From assembly GCF_016612995.1 (NCBI RefSeq), contig NZ_JAEOAH010000003.1:310001-374000 (forward strand): a stretch of DNA of 64,000 nucleotides. Reading direction: 5' to 3'. The notes beneath the pieces were generated by a model, which was not told the DNA's origin, searched no databases, and saw nothing but the letters and a program-made list of their open reading frames with translations. Positions within the stretch are counted from its first letter, which is position 1. The number at the start of each line of letters is the position of its first letter. Shown here in pieces: positions 27,613 to 37,719 of the stretch. A program made the position numbers and the translations under genes. The DNA is from Viridibacillus soli. Its GTDB lineage: Bacteria > Bacillota > Bacilli > Bacillales_A > Planococcaceae.

Positions 27613-27653
27613 AAAAAAAAATCCCGCACCACTAAAAAAGTTGAGATACGGGA
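27613..27653 (-). terminator. Terminator after the MFS gene
   Basis: TCCCG (27622-27626) pairs with CGGGA (27649-27653) with additional imperfect pairing inside, followed on the minus strand by a run of nine Ts. It closes the biosynthetic transcript before the Ytr-like promoter. Confidence 0.65.
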
Positions 27654-27674
27654 ATGGCTCATTATATACTTGCG

Positions 27675-28958
27675 TTAGTTCGGATTACTAAAAAACTGTC
27701 TTAGTGGTTTATTACTATGTGCGAAAGCACCTATAATAATAAGGCAAACACCTGGAACAACGATTACATACATCCAGTCGATATGTTCTAAAGCAAGCCC
27801 ATAGATCCAAAACCCGAAAGGTATTGCAATTTGAATCGCAGTGTTCACAACTCCGAATACACTTGCTCTTACTTTTTCAGGAATCTTTACTTGTAAATAA
27901 CTTAACATTGGTACATTAGTCATTGCATTAAAGACCCCTCCAACTGTTAAAATAAAACAATAAACTCCTGTTATGATAAATAACGAAATATTACTGGACA
28001 ATAGGAATTTTGGGAAAATCCACAAAATCATGAACACAGCCTGTATTTGCAGTAAAATAAACAATTTATCAATAACAATTTTATTTACTTTTTCCATTGA
28101 AACAATGACAGCTCCAACAATAATCCCTAAAAACCACATGGCTTGCATAAGAGAAAGTTGCCCTCCGGAAACATTAATCCCCTTATATGCTATATACGGC
28201 AAAGCAATAGAAAGTAGCGGTACCAATAAGAAGTTGATTACAACAACAAGACTAATTAATTGAACAATAGACTTTTGCATTTTTAAATATTTAAATACAT
28301 CCTTTAAACTTTCCTTATAGCTTTTTAGCTCTTTTTCTCCTTCACTTACTCTGTACTTAAGGTACACTTGAATTACTCCAGCAAAAAGGAAAGAAATTGC
28401 CTCGATAACCAGTACATATTTAAGTCCTAAGTAATTGTAGGCAATCGCACCTAAAATAGGACCTATAACATTGATTATTGCCCCTAATGCCTGATAGCTA
28501 GAATTAAGTTGGGTAACATTTTCTCTCTCGACTAAGTCAGGAATAGATGATTGAAGTGCAATTGAGAAAAATGCTTGAATGACACTTAAAATAATTGCCA
28601 ATGCAATAAACATGGCAATGTTAGGAGCAAAATTTATAAACACCAAGAAAAAGGTTAACATGGTAATAGCGCTTAAGATATCGCATATGATAATGATCTT
28701 CTTTTTGTCGTGCCTATCAATAAAAATACCTGCAAAAATATTAATAAACACTCCTGGAAGAATAGTAAAACCTAAAACTACTGAAAATAAGGCAGCAGAG
28801 CCTGTTAAGTCCAGAATATAAAGACTTAATGCAAATTTAAACACAGAAGTGCCCAGTTCCGAAATTAACCGCGACATAGAAAAAATCGTAAAGTTTAATT
28901 TAAATTGATTATTCTTTCGTTTATGTGGCCTTTTATTTAAGATCATACCTTCTTTCAT
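27675..28958 (-). CDS. Major facilitator superfamily exporter
   Basis: This 427-aa transporter has twelve hydrophobic segments. It has the loop 2-3 signature GIFIDRHDKKKIII (G-x-x-x-D-R-x-x-R/K-K/R) and belongs to the MFS_3-like group of macrolide/siderophore exporters (MefA- and EntS-like). It is transcribed in the same direction as the synthetase genes, about 520 nt downstream of the last one, and is the obvious candidate to export the lipopeptide; that role is inferred from position. The ATG at 28958 follows GGAGAGGTGACC. Confidence 0.85.
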   Translation of the reverse strand: MKEGMILNKRPHKRKNNQFKLNFTIFSMSRLISELGTSVFKFALSLYILDLTGSAALFSVVLGFTILPGVFINIFAGIFIDRHDKKKIIIICDILSAITMLTFFLVFINFAPNIAMFIALAIILSVIQAFFSIALQSSIPDLVERENVTQLNSSYQALGAIINVIGPILGAIAYNYLGLKYVLVIEAISFLFAGVIQVYLKYRVSEGEKELKSYKESLKDVFKYLKMQKSIVQLISLVVVINFLLVPLLSIALPYIAYKGINVSGGQLSLMQAMWFLGIIVGAVIVSMEKVNKIVIDKLFILLQIQAVFMILWIFPKFLLSSNISLFIITGVYCFILTVGGVFNAMTNVPMLSYLQVKIPEKVRASVFGVVNTAIQIAIPFGFWIYGLALEHIDWMYVIVVPGVCLIIIGAFAHSNKPLRQFFSNPN

Positions 28959-29479
28959 GGTCACCTCTCCTCGTATAGTAAGTTAATAACCCTCTTTTAA
29001 GGTAATTTCCCGTTCATTTAATACTTTTATTAACTTTATTGAAAGTTGCTCCGAATTGTGAGGGTAGCCCCTATTACCTGATAAATTTACATCTTAGGGA
29101 TGAATGTTTCGTGAAGTCCCTAGATAATGGCCTTTAGAATTACTTAACTTTCCTGTAGCTTTGACTACTAATAAAGTCTATTTCCTCACCTCTTATTTGA
29201 ACTCCTGATCCATAGGCTATTCCCTTTAAATTGCAGGTTCCAAGCAGCTCATGAGTCAAAGTGAGTTCTAATATGCGAAAGGAGGTATTGAACAACAAAT
29301 GACTGGGCGTATCCCAAAAAGTCCTTCTCTGAAAGGAAAATGAATAAGTAAGGAGATGGATCACCCTAATTCCTTCTAAAAATCCCAATAATTTAAATTG
29401 ATATTTACTGAGCTCCTCAAGTATTGCTTTTTTAAGTTGACAGGTTTAGAATTTCCAAAGCATTAAATTGGTGCTTGAC
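28959..29479. other. Gap between the exporter and the last synthetase gene
   Basis: About 520 nt separate the two genes. A minus-strand frame at 29140-29388 contains LELTLTHEL, the same words as the SRPBCC protein at 6350-6781, within otherwise unrelated sequence, and lacks a ribosome binding site. I treat it as a decayed fragment at most. The exporter probably has its own promoter here, but none stands out. Confidence 0.4.
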
Positions 29480-30847
29480 TTATTCCTTCTCGTCTAACCA
29501 TACTTTTAAGGGTGTTTTATCGACTTCAAAAGGTAAAAATAGCTTGAAGTAAATTTTATTTTTGCTGTATCGAGCTTCAATAATAATCTTGTTATCTGGT
29601 TTAATATAGTTATTTTTTACAATCAATTGTTCTAGAGGTTCATCCACTTCATCATTCATTCCCAAGACATTCAAAATTATTTGATTTTCAGTTAAGCAAG
29701 TTTTAATGTATTCACTTGACATGACATACTTTTCTTTCACTTTGTGATTATAAAGCAATCCGCTAAAGTTAATATTGTGCTTCTGTGCAATCTGAATTTT
29801 CTTTTTTATTGATTTGGCAATTGGAACTGTACGATTATCAAGGTCAATGATCGTAGGAATAAAATCAATAAATGCCCCTACTAAATCAAAATAAAATTGG
29901 TTTTGGTAAACTCTCCCTAGGTTGATAAAACTTATTGGTAATTTTGAAATTTCACGATTTAATAGAGTCCTACACACATCTGCACTGTAGTAAAAAATAT
30001 CACTCAATAATGTATCTGGATTTGTATCTTTTACTAAATAATTCATATCAAATTCTATTATACTTACTTTTTTTCCGCTCTCAGGTTGCTGATTAATAGC
30101 TAGAGATGTAGCTTTAGTAAGTTTATTGAGTTCTACTAACTCATAAACATCACATAATTCCTGATCACTCAATTGTTGAGGCCCCTGTAATATTTGCTGT
30201 ACGTAATTCCAATAATTTTTCTGTATTTTTGGCACAACACTCTGCCCTTGATTAAAAGAATGGTAAAGATTCATCAAGTCACTTTTAAGAACCTCACTAC
30301 TAATAAAATCAAAAATAATATGTGCAAAGGGCATGATTAATAAATAATCATTTATACTCTTTTTTATCAGCATAATTCTGTAAAATATTGAGTTAAACTT
30401 GTTATACTCCCTAAAATAAATATTTTTAATAATCTTATCGAGGACTCTCCCCCGCATATCGGGGGAAAGTAATGAAATATCTATAATAGGAATATTGATT
30501 TCTTGAAGCGTTTCATGGACTCTCCATTTTACTTGTCCATTTTCTGAGTACAATACACTTCGCAGTAATTCTTGACGGTTGATTAATTGCAAAATTGATT
30601 TGTCCAAATGATCCTTATTCAACTCTCTCTGAAAAGGTATGAATACACCTGAATAATCCATATTTTCTAAATAAACACATTGAATTGGTGCAAGGGGGTG
30701 CTCATTTTCAATTCTTCCTGCAGTTAATTGCTTTGAAATCCCTGTTTGAAATTCCATTGCAATTCTGATTTTTTCTTCTAGAGTTGCTTCCTTACCATCA
30801 AAGCAAATCGGATTTGATGAGAAGGATTTTACGTCCCCCCTCATCAC
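29480..30847 (-). CDS. Stand-alone condensation-like protein with degenerate active site
   Basis: This 455-aa protein has the chloramphenicol-acetyltransferase-like fold of NRPS condensation/epimerisation domains: an acceptor-side start (ENEHPLAPIQCVY), the INRQELLRSVLY helix near residue 90, and GRVYQNQFYFDLVGAFIDFIPTII, which recalls the donor-side latch. The catalytic HHxxxDG appears as AHIIFDF near residue 175: the second His and the Asp survive, while the first His and the Gly are changed. It overlaps the upstream synthetase stop (TGATG; GTG and ATG starts both possible), so it is translationally coupled. It could release or offload the peptide in place of the missing thioesterase, or be inactive. 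I cannot decide which. Confidence 0.75.
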   Translation of the reverse strand: MMRGDVKSFSSNPICFDGKEATLEEKIRIAMEFQTGISKQLTAGRIENEHPLAPIQCVYLENMDYSGVFIPFQRELNKDHLDKSILQLINRQELLRSVLYSENGQVKWRVHETLQEINIPIIDISLLSPDMRGRVLDKIIKNIYFREYNKFNSIFYRIMLIKKSINDYLLIMPFAHIIFDFISSEVLKSDLMNLYHSFNQGQSVVPKIQKNYWNYVQQILQGPQQLSDQELCDVYELVELNKLTKATSLAINQQPESGKKVSIIEFDMNYLVKDTNPDTLLSDIFYYSADVCRTLLNREISKLPISFINLGRVYQNQFYFDLVGAFIDFIPTIIDLDNRTVPIAKSIKKKIQIAQKHNINFSGLLYNHKVKEKYVMSSEYIKTCLTENQIILNVLGMNDEVDEPLEQLIVKNNYIKPDNKIIIEARYSKNKIYFKLFLPFEVDKTPLKVWLDEKE

Positions 30848-33800
30848 CGTGATTCTCCTTTAACTAAAGCAGCTTTTTGAATGAGCTGATGATCCACCAA
30901 TTTTTTAATTGTCGGATATTGGAACAAATCATTTACTCTTAATGTAAGCCCTAATTTTTTCGCCTTTGATACCATCTCAATAGCATTTAAAGAATGACCT
31001 CCTATGTTAAAGAAGTTGTCACTTATACCAATAATATTGAGATTCAAGACGTCTTTCCAAATTTCAATCAATTCTTGTTCGATCTCATTCCGTGGCAGCT
31101 CATTATTTGTTTTCATATTCATATTAGGAGCAAGTTCCTTTAGCACTTTCCTATCAATCTTCCCATTCTTTGTTAATGGAATTTTATCTATTTGAATGAA
31201 AAAGGACGGTATCATATAATTAGCGAGCTCTGTCATTAAATGTGTCTTTAGATTTAGTTCATCAAACTTACCGTTTGATACTACAAAAGCAGATAAGCTC
31301 TTTTCTCCGTTTTCATTTTCAATATCAATTACAACTGCCTCTTTCACCGCCTCATGTCTAGTTAACTGATATTCGATTTCTTCAGTTTCTATACGAAACC
31401 CTCTTAATTTAATTTGTTGATCCGCTCTTCCAATAAATTCAATACTTCCATCAGGCATCCATCTGGCTAAGTCACCAGTTCGATACATTTTCTCCCCCGG
31501 GATAAAGGGATTCGGTATAAACTTCTCTAATGTTAAATCTTGTTTATTTAAATAACCAGCGGCAATTCCAACTCCACCTATACATAATTCACCTTGTATA
31601 CCAACTGGTACTGGTTGCATAGCTGAATTTACAATATAAATATTGGTATTATTAATAGGTTTACCAATTGTGATTGTACTTTTCGGCGTCAGACAATCTG
31701 TTAAAGTTGCACAAACAGTTGTTTCTGATGGACCATATGCATTAAAGAATCGTCTTCCTATTGACCATTTATTGATGATATCTTTAGTACAGCTTTCCCC
31801 TGCAGAAACAATAACACTTAAATTTGGCAAATTGGCACTTCGGATACTTTTAAGAACGGATGGTGGTAATGTCACGACATTTATAGCATTTTCTCTTAAA
31901 ATGTCTGATAAATTGTTAGTAAACTCATGATTTCTTTGAGGTAAATACAATGTCGCCCCATTTAGTAACGTTGTGAATATTTCCCATACAGATGCATCAA
32001 AGCTGCACGAAGCAAACTGAAGTACTTTGCTATTTATACTAATTCCAAGGGATTTGCTTACAGAAGACGATAAATTAACAACCCCACTATGTTTTATTAG
32101 TACACCTTTAGGTTGTCCTGTTGTACCTGATGTATAAATCACATACGCTAAATCATCTGATTGATTCATATTTTTCAAATTATGTGAGGAATTATTTTGT
32201 GATTTATTGACAATTTCATCATAGAATAGTATTTCAAATTGATATTGATAGTTTGCTTTGGTGAAAAGGCTATGCTCGAACGTGTCTTCTGCCAAAAGTA
32301 AACTTATTTGACTGTCATTAATAATTGACAGTATACGATTTTCTGGGTAATACATTGGGTCAATCGGTAAGTATGCTCCGCCGGCTTTCAATATCCCCAA
32401 AATCGAAATGATCATTTCAGTTGATTTTTTTGTCATTATACCAACTACTTTTCCAGGCCCAATCCCCTTTTCCTTTAAAAAACAAGCCAAGCGATTGGCC
32501 CTACAATTCAATTCATCATAATGTATTTGAACTAGTGACTCTCCATCTCTGTATTCAATGGCAACAGCTTTAGGACTTTCCTCAGCAATTTGCTCAAACT
32601 GTTCATGGATTGTTATATTTTTTGCCAAATTCGTTACAGGATTGAAATCAATTAGTAGCTGTTTGTTCTCGTCTTGTGACAACATTTGTATTTCTGCTAT
32701 TTTTTTTGTAGGGGTATTCAAAACTTCTTTAATAATATTTAAATAATGCTGCAAGAGTCTTTCTATCGTTTCTCTTTTAAAAAGTTTTGTACAGTATTCA
32801 ATATCAAACTGTAATTCCCCATTAATTTCTAAGCTGTGTATACATAAATCAAATTTTGATACCTTCTCCTCATAAGAATGAGGCTTAAATTTTAAATTTA
32901 ATATTTCTATTTGATGGTTATCTTCATTTTGTAAATCAAAAGCTACATCAAAAAGAGGATTGCGACTTGTATCCCTTTCAATTTCAAGCTTCTCAATTAA
33001 CTCTTCAAATGGATAGTCTTGATTTTCATATGCGTTTATAGCATTTGATTTTACTTCATTTAGTAATTGATCAAAGGACTTTTCCTTATAAGGGTAATTT
33101 CTCATTGGTAATGTATTAATAAAAAGCCCAATGTTATCCTTCATTTCTTCATGACGCCTTGTACCTGATACAGTCCCGACTATAATGTCTTCTTGCCCAG
33201 TATACTTATGAAGTAGTACATAGTATGCGGTCATTAGCACCATATGGACAGTAGAGTTGCAATTTAATGCTAGTTTCCTAATATCTGTTGTTAAATCCGA
33301 AGCCAAGTTATATTTAACAATGTCACCCTCAAAGCTTTTTATTTCAGGTCTTACAAAATCTAGCGGCAGTTGCAAAGTTGGTATTTCTCCCTTTGTCAAA
33401 TCCAACCAGTAGCTCTCTTGGCTTTTATACTCGTTTGTTTCCTTAAACTTGCTTTGCCAAACGCAATAATCTTTATATTGTATAGTTAAGTCCTCCAAAG
33501 ATTTCCCTTCGTATAATTGAACCAATTCACGAATAATAATACTCATAGATTCCGCATCAGCTACAACATGATGCATATCAAAAATGAAGAGATGTTTAAG
33601 TTCGGAAACTCGAATTAAAGCAACCCTAAATAGTGGAACTTTCTCAAGATCAAACGGCTGAATAAATGATGAAATTATGCCCTCAGCTTGTTCTAACGAA
33701 GCATCAAAATAGTCCATTTTAAAGGTTCCTTTTTCATGCACTTGCTGTACATACTCGCTGTCAACTAATTCGAAGGAAGTTCTAAGTACTTCATGTCTTG

Positions 33801-35778
33801 CAAAAATTACCGAAAAAGCATTTTCAAAACGGTCTCTATCTAAATTCCCTTCAATCCACATTGCACAAGGCATATTATAAGCTGTTGATTGAGGCGCAAA
33901 CTGCGAAAGAGCAAGCATTCTTTTTTGTGAAGAGGAAACAGGATAATATCTTCTTCTAGTAACAGGTGTAATCGGCACATATTCAGTTTTATTAGACTTA
34001 CGAATATAATCAGCAATGCCCTCAATCGTAGCATCTTTAAAAACTTCAGAAAGTGGTAGTTCTACGTCAAATTGTTTATTTATTTTTGATATAAGAGACA
34101 TGATATTCAAAGAGTGGCCGCCAATATGAAGAAAACTTTGTTTAATTCCTACTTCTGAAACACCTAAAATTTCACACCAAATTTCAGCGAGTTTCTTCTC
34201 TATGTCATTTCGTGGAGCAGTACATATTTGATTAGTTATAGTATCTGGATGAGGTAATTCGTCATAGTTTAGCTTCCCGTTAGGTGTCAACGGCATTGTT
34301 TCGAGCTTTATAAAATGAGCTGGCATCATGTAATTATGAATTGAATCTTCTAAGAAATTTCTCAATTCAATTTCATCTATTTCTTGATTTGATATATAGT
34401 AAGCTGCTAAAATTTCATCAACAGAGCCTGAAATCGTATGAACTACGCATTCCTTAATTGGGGGATATTTCAAAATCTCATTTTCAATCTCCTCTAGTTC
34501 AACACGAATCCCCCTAATTTTTACCTGCCTGTCAATTCTTCCACAAAACTCCAAATTCCCATCAGGTAAAATCCTCCCCAAATCACCAGTCTTATAAATA
34601 AAATCGTTTGGATTATCGTTAAAAGGATTTTGGATAAACTTACTGTTATTTAGTTCTGGATTGTTATAATAACCAAGGCTCCTATAAGGTGTACGGATAA
34701 TAATTTCTCCTAAAGCCCCCGAAGGGCAAACCTGCATATTGTTATCTAAAATTATCACCTTTGCCCTTTTCATTGGTACTCCTACTGGAATAGTTCTTCT
34801 GTTAACATCTTCTGGTTTAATCAAATAAAATGTCTTAATCATAGTAGTTTCGGTCGAACCATATAAATTTACTAATTGAATTTTATCATTAAAACAATCA
34901 AACCAATTTTTCAGTTCCCATGGGATGACCCGTTCCCCCGCCAGTAGTATATATTTCAAATGTGAAAAGTGTTTTTCGTTCAAATTTGTTGAGTTAATAA
35001 TCCGAAAAAGACTAGGAGTACAATGAATTAAGTTAATACCATACTGATCAATCCAATTAATTATCTGCTCTGAATCTAAAATGATTTCTTTTGTTTTCGG
35101 TATACACACTTTCCCCCCAGAAAATAGGGCAACAAATACATCCCTAAGCAATGGGTCATGAGAAGGAGTCGTAAATTGACTTACATGGAATGTTTCATCA
35201 ACTCCAAATGTTTCAAGTTCCCATTCTATGAAATGTAATAAGCTATTATTTTTCCCGACAATCGCTTTTGGAACTCCCGTTGAACCAGATGTAAAATAAA
35301 TATAAATTGGATCATCAACCGAATAAAATACGTTAGGCTTATACAAGCTCATTGATTCATTATCTTTATAAAATTGATCAGAAATAACGACTACTTGTGT
35401 ATTCTCACATAAATTATAGTTCTTAAGTCTGTGAACATTATCGGGATCCGTAATGATCATGGTTGGCTCAACAGTTTCAACCATTTTTTTAATTTTCTTG
35501 TCTGGATAGGCAGGGTCAAGAGGAACGAACACACTGCCTGCTTTAAAGATGCCAATCATTGCTGTAATAAGAGTAGTCCTTCTATCAAGCAAAATACATA
35601 TATTTGATAATTTTTCGACATCATTCGAAGACATCATCATATTCGCTATACAATTTGAATTTCTATCTAGTTCTTCATATGATATTTGCTCTTCACCACA
35701 TTCCAACGCAGTTTTTTCTCTATATTGTTGCAAGCATTTAAAAATTCTAGTTTGCAACGTTTTTTCTATATTTTTCAC
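30844..35778 (-). CDS. Non-ribosomal peptide synthetase, A-PCP-C-A-PCP
   Basis: This 1644-aa protein has, in order: an adenylation domain (residues about 10-510; TSGSTG near 163, YKTGDLG, NGKLNYDELP), a carrier (Ser in IGGHSL near 556), a condensation domain (HHVVADA near 736), a second adenylation domain (TSGTTG near 1217, NAYGPSETT, RTGDLA, NGKIDRKVL) and a second carrier (IGGHSL near 1597). It starts directly with A, matching the free C domain that ends the giant synthetase, so the two proteins are collinear. By alignment to GrsA the first A code reads D-P-R-H-L-A-L-M-I (unusual) and the second D-A-W-T-V-A-A-V-C (Phe-like). There is no epimerase and no thioesterase. The start is GTG behind AGGGTGATC. 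Confidence 0.93.
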   Translation of the reverse strand: MKNIEKTLQTRIFKCLQQYREKTALECGEEQISYEELDRNSNCIANMMMSSNDVEKLSNICILLDRRTTLITAMIGIFKAGSVFVPLDPAYPDKKIKKMVETVEPTMIITDPDNVHRLKNYNLCENTQVVVISDQFYKDNESMSLYKPNVFYSVDDPIYIYFTSGSTGVPKAIVGKNNSLLHFIEWELETFGVDETFHVSQFTTPSHDPLLRDVFVALFSGGKVCIPKTKEIILDSEQIINWIDQYGINLIHCTPSLFRIINSTNLNEKHFSHLKYILLAGERVIPWELKNWFDCFNDKIQLVNLYGSTETTMIKTFYLIKPEDVNRRTIPVGVPMKRAKVIILDNNMQVCPSGALGEIIIRTPYRSLGYYNNPELNNSKFIQNPFNDNPNDFIYKTGDLGRILPDGNLEFCGRIDRQVKIRGIRVELEEIENEILKYPPIKECVVHTISGSVDEILAAYYISNQEIDEIELRNFLEDSIHNYMMPAHFIKLETMPLTPNGKLNYDELPHPDTITNQICTAPRNDIEKKLAEIWCEILGVSEVGIKQSFLHIGGHSLNIMSLISKINKQFDVELPLSEVFKDATIEGIADYIRKSNKTEYVPITPVTRRRYYPVSSSQKRMLALSQFAPQSTAYNMPCAMWIEGNLDRDRFENAFSVIFARHEVLRTSFELVDSEYVQQVHEKGTFKMDYFDASLEQAEGIISSFIQPFDLEKVPLFRVALIRVSELKHLFIFDMHHVVADAESMSIIIRELVQLYEGKSLEDLTIQYKDYCVWQSKFKETNEYKSQESYWLDLTKGEIPTLQLPLDFVRPEIKSFEGDIVKYNLASDLTTDIRKLALNCNSTVHMVLMTAYYVLLHKYTGQEDIIVGTVSGTRRHEEMKDNIGLFINTLPMRNYPYKEKSFDQLLNEVKSNAINAYENQDYPFEELIEKLEIERDTSRNPLFDVAFDLQNEDNHQIEILNLKFKPHSYEEKVSKFDLCIHSLEINGELQFDIEYCTKLFKRETIERLLQHYLNIIKEVLNTPTKKIAEIQMLSQDENKQLLIDFNPVTNLAKNITIHEQFEQIAEESPKAVAIEYRDGESLVQIHYDELNCRANRLACFLKEKGIGPGKVVGIMTKKSTEMIISILGILKAGGAYLPIDPMYYPENRILSIINDSQISLLLAEDTFEHSLFTKANYQYQFEILFYDEIVNKSQNNSSHNLKNMNQSDDLAYVIYTSGTTGQPKGVLIKHSGVVNLSSSVSKSLGISINSKVLQFASCSFDASVWEIFTTLLNGATLYLPQRNHEFTNNLSDILRENAINVVTLPPSVLKSIRSANLPNLSVIVSAGESCTKDIINKWSIGRRFFNAYGPSETTVCATLTDCLTPKSTITIGKPINNTNIYIVNSAMQPVPVGIQGELCIGGVGIAAGYLNKQDLTLEKFIPNPFIPGEKMYRTGDLARWMPDGSIEFIGRADQQIKLRGFRIETEEIEYQLTRHEAVKEAVVIDIENENGEKSLSAFVVSNGKFDELNLKTHLMTELANYMIPSFFIQIDKIPLTKNGKIDRKVLKELAPNMNMKTNNELPRNEIEQELIEIWKDVLNLNIIGISDNFFNIGGHSLNAIEMVSKAKKLGLTLRVNDLFQYPTIKKLVDHQLIQKAALVKGESR

Positions 35779-35826
35779 TTTTGATCACCCTGCCTTTCAA
35801 ATCATTTAATATTATGATATTACTAG

Positions 35827-37692
35827 TTACAATCCTTTCATATTGTATTCTTCCATCAAAATACCTACAGTTATTACTAAAATTAGAAAATCGTTATCAT
35901 AGGGAACGTTTAACCTAAAGTCAGGCTTAGAATAACTACTTTTTAATTGTTCAATCTTTTCAGGCTGAAACAATCCTTGCTTTTTAATACGATCATAAGA
36001 AAGCAAATCATTTATCCATTCAATATTTTGATTTAGTAGTTGTGGACTCCCCGGAGCAGTAAATGCAAATTTCGGCCGGTTTGAAATTTCTGTTGGTATT
36101 AGTCCTTCTGAAATCTTTTTTAAAATATACTTTTCTTCAAATTCCTTAAGCTTTAAGCCTGGGGGAATTTTAATTGCGAATTCGATAAAATCTTTATCTA
36201 AGAATGGGTATCTTGCCTCGACTGAATTAGCGAATGACATCCTATCTCCATGATCAGAGAGTAGATGATCACACATCCTAAGTTTAAAGTCTACGTACGA
36301 CCTTTTATGTAATATATCAATGTTCGCTAGTCGCTCTTTATTAACTATAAAATGATTAAGGCAATTAATATCTTCATACATATTGTTGATTTCATCTGAA
36401 TAAAGACCTTTTTTTATTTGTTGAAATGCAAAATAATCTTTTTCGTATAAAAACGTCTTATCTCCCCAAATATCCCCCCTAAAACGATCTTCAATTGAGT
36501 CATTGGAAGTCACTTGCCTCCCCTGCATTTGTTTGAGTTTATCGAATCTGTATCCAATATAACCTCCGAATAGTTCGTCTGCCCCTTCACCAGTTAACAC
36601 GACTTTTAGACCAAATTCTCTCACAAGATTCGATAATTTTATTGAAGCAGTATTATAAGTTTCTTTTAGCGCACATTCAGAATGGTAAACAACTTTGCGC
36701 AGCTCTTTCTCTATATCAGAAAATTTAAATAAATGCTCATGATGCATAGAATTTACATGTTGTGCCATTAGTCTCTGATATTTAGATTCAGATATTTCTT
36801 TATCAGTAAAATCGATAGAAAAAGAGTGCCGCCGCTTTGAATCTATTTGGTTAATCTTTGCTGCAATAATGGAGGAATCTAATCCACCACTTAAATAAAA
36901 GCTAACCGGGACATCAGCCTGAAGCCTATATTTGACGGATCTAGTTAGTAAGTCATCCAATTGTTCGATATAATATGATTCGTCCTTGACATACTCTATC
37001 TCACCAATTTTAGGATAGACTAAGTCCCAATACTCATTGACTTTAATGTTGCCCGAATTGTTTATAATCATGTAATGACCGGCTTTTAAGCTATTAATAT
37101 CCTTAAACATCGTTCGCGGGCTAATCAAACCTGGAAAAGTCATTACTTGATCAAGACCTACTAAATCTATTTCCCTTTTTACAGCTGGATACTCTAATAT
37201 AGCTTTTATTTCTGATGCAAATATGAACATATTATCAACAACCGTATAAAAAAAAGGAGCAATACCAACATAATCTCTTGCACAAATTAGTGTTTCCTTT
37301 TTAAAATCGTAAATTGCAAAGGCAAACTGTCCGTTCAGTTTGTTGATAAAGTCAACGCCATATTCTTCATAGAGATGTACGATACACTCAACATCACAAT
37401 TTGTCTTTAATTTATGTCCTCTTAATCTTAAGTCTTTGCAAAGTTCTTTATAGTTGTAAATCTCTCCATTACAAATTAATGCTATCGAGCGGTCTTCATT
37501 AAAAATTGGCTGCGTACCACCTTCTAAATCTATAACACTCAATCTAGTAAAACCAAAACCTATATTTTTTGTCACAAAACAGTCAAATTCATCTGTTCCT
37601 CTATGTCTTATCTTTTGTGCCATATTATAGATAGTATTTTTATTGATTCTACCTTTATTATTCATATCTAACATTCCAACTATTCCGCACAT
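35827..37692 (-). CDS. Glutamine-dependent asparagine-synthase-like amidotransferase
   Basis: This 621-aa class II amidotransferase has the N-terminal nucleophile Cys in MCGIVGML, glutaminase residues (RHRGTDEFD, GNGEIYNYKEL-type region), and a C-terminal ATP pyrophosphatase domain with SGGLDSSIIAAK near residue 265 and GEGADELFGGY near 375. Both active sites look complete. AsnB proteins convert Asp to Asn; relatives in natural-product clusters amidate carboxyl groups of intermediates. It lies between the two synthetases (48 nt from the second) on the same strand. It may supply Asn/Gln-type residues or amidate the lipopeptide, for example at the C-terminus. Which of these applies is unresolved. 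Confidence 0.9.
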   Translation of the reverse strand: MCGIVGMLDMNNKGRINKNTIYNMAQKIRHRGTDEFDCFVTKNIGFGFTRLSVIDLEGGTQPIFNEDRSIALICNGEIYNYKELCKDLRLRGHKLKTNCDVECIVHLYEEYGVDFINKLNGQFAFAIYDFKKETLICARDYVGIAPFFYTVVDNMFIFASEIKAILEYPAVKREIDLVGLDQVMTFPGLISPRTMFKDINSLKAGHYMIINNSGNIKVNEYWDLVYPKIGEIEYVKDESYYIEQLDDLLTRSVKYRLQADVPVSFYLSGGLDSSIIAAKINQIDSKRRHSFSIDFTDKEISESKYQRLMAQHVNSMHHEHLFKFSDIEKELRKVVYHSECALKETYNTASIKLSNLVREFGLKVVLTGEGADELFGGYIGYRFDKLKQMQGRQVTSNDSIEDRFRGDIWGDKTFLYEKDYFAFQQIKKGLYSDEINNMYEDINCLNHFIVNKERLANIDILHKRSYVDFKLRMCDHLLSDHGDRMSFANSVEARYPFLDKDFIEFAIKIPPGLKLKEFEEKYILKKISEGLIPTEISNRPKFAFTAPGSPQLLNQNIEWINDLLSYDRIKKQGLFQPEKIEQLKSSYSKPDFRLNVPYDNDFLILVITVGILMEEYNMKGL

Positions 37693-37719
37693 ATGAACAC
37701 CTCTAACTATTACATCAAT

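Noticed and set aside
29140-29388. Minus-strand 82-codon frame containing LELTLTHEL
   Set aside because: It shares only nine residues with the SRPBCC protein and has no ribosome binding site; similarity is too short to call a gene or pseudogene.
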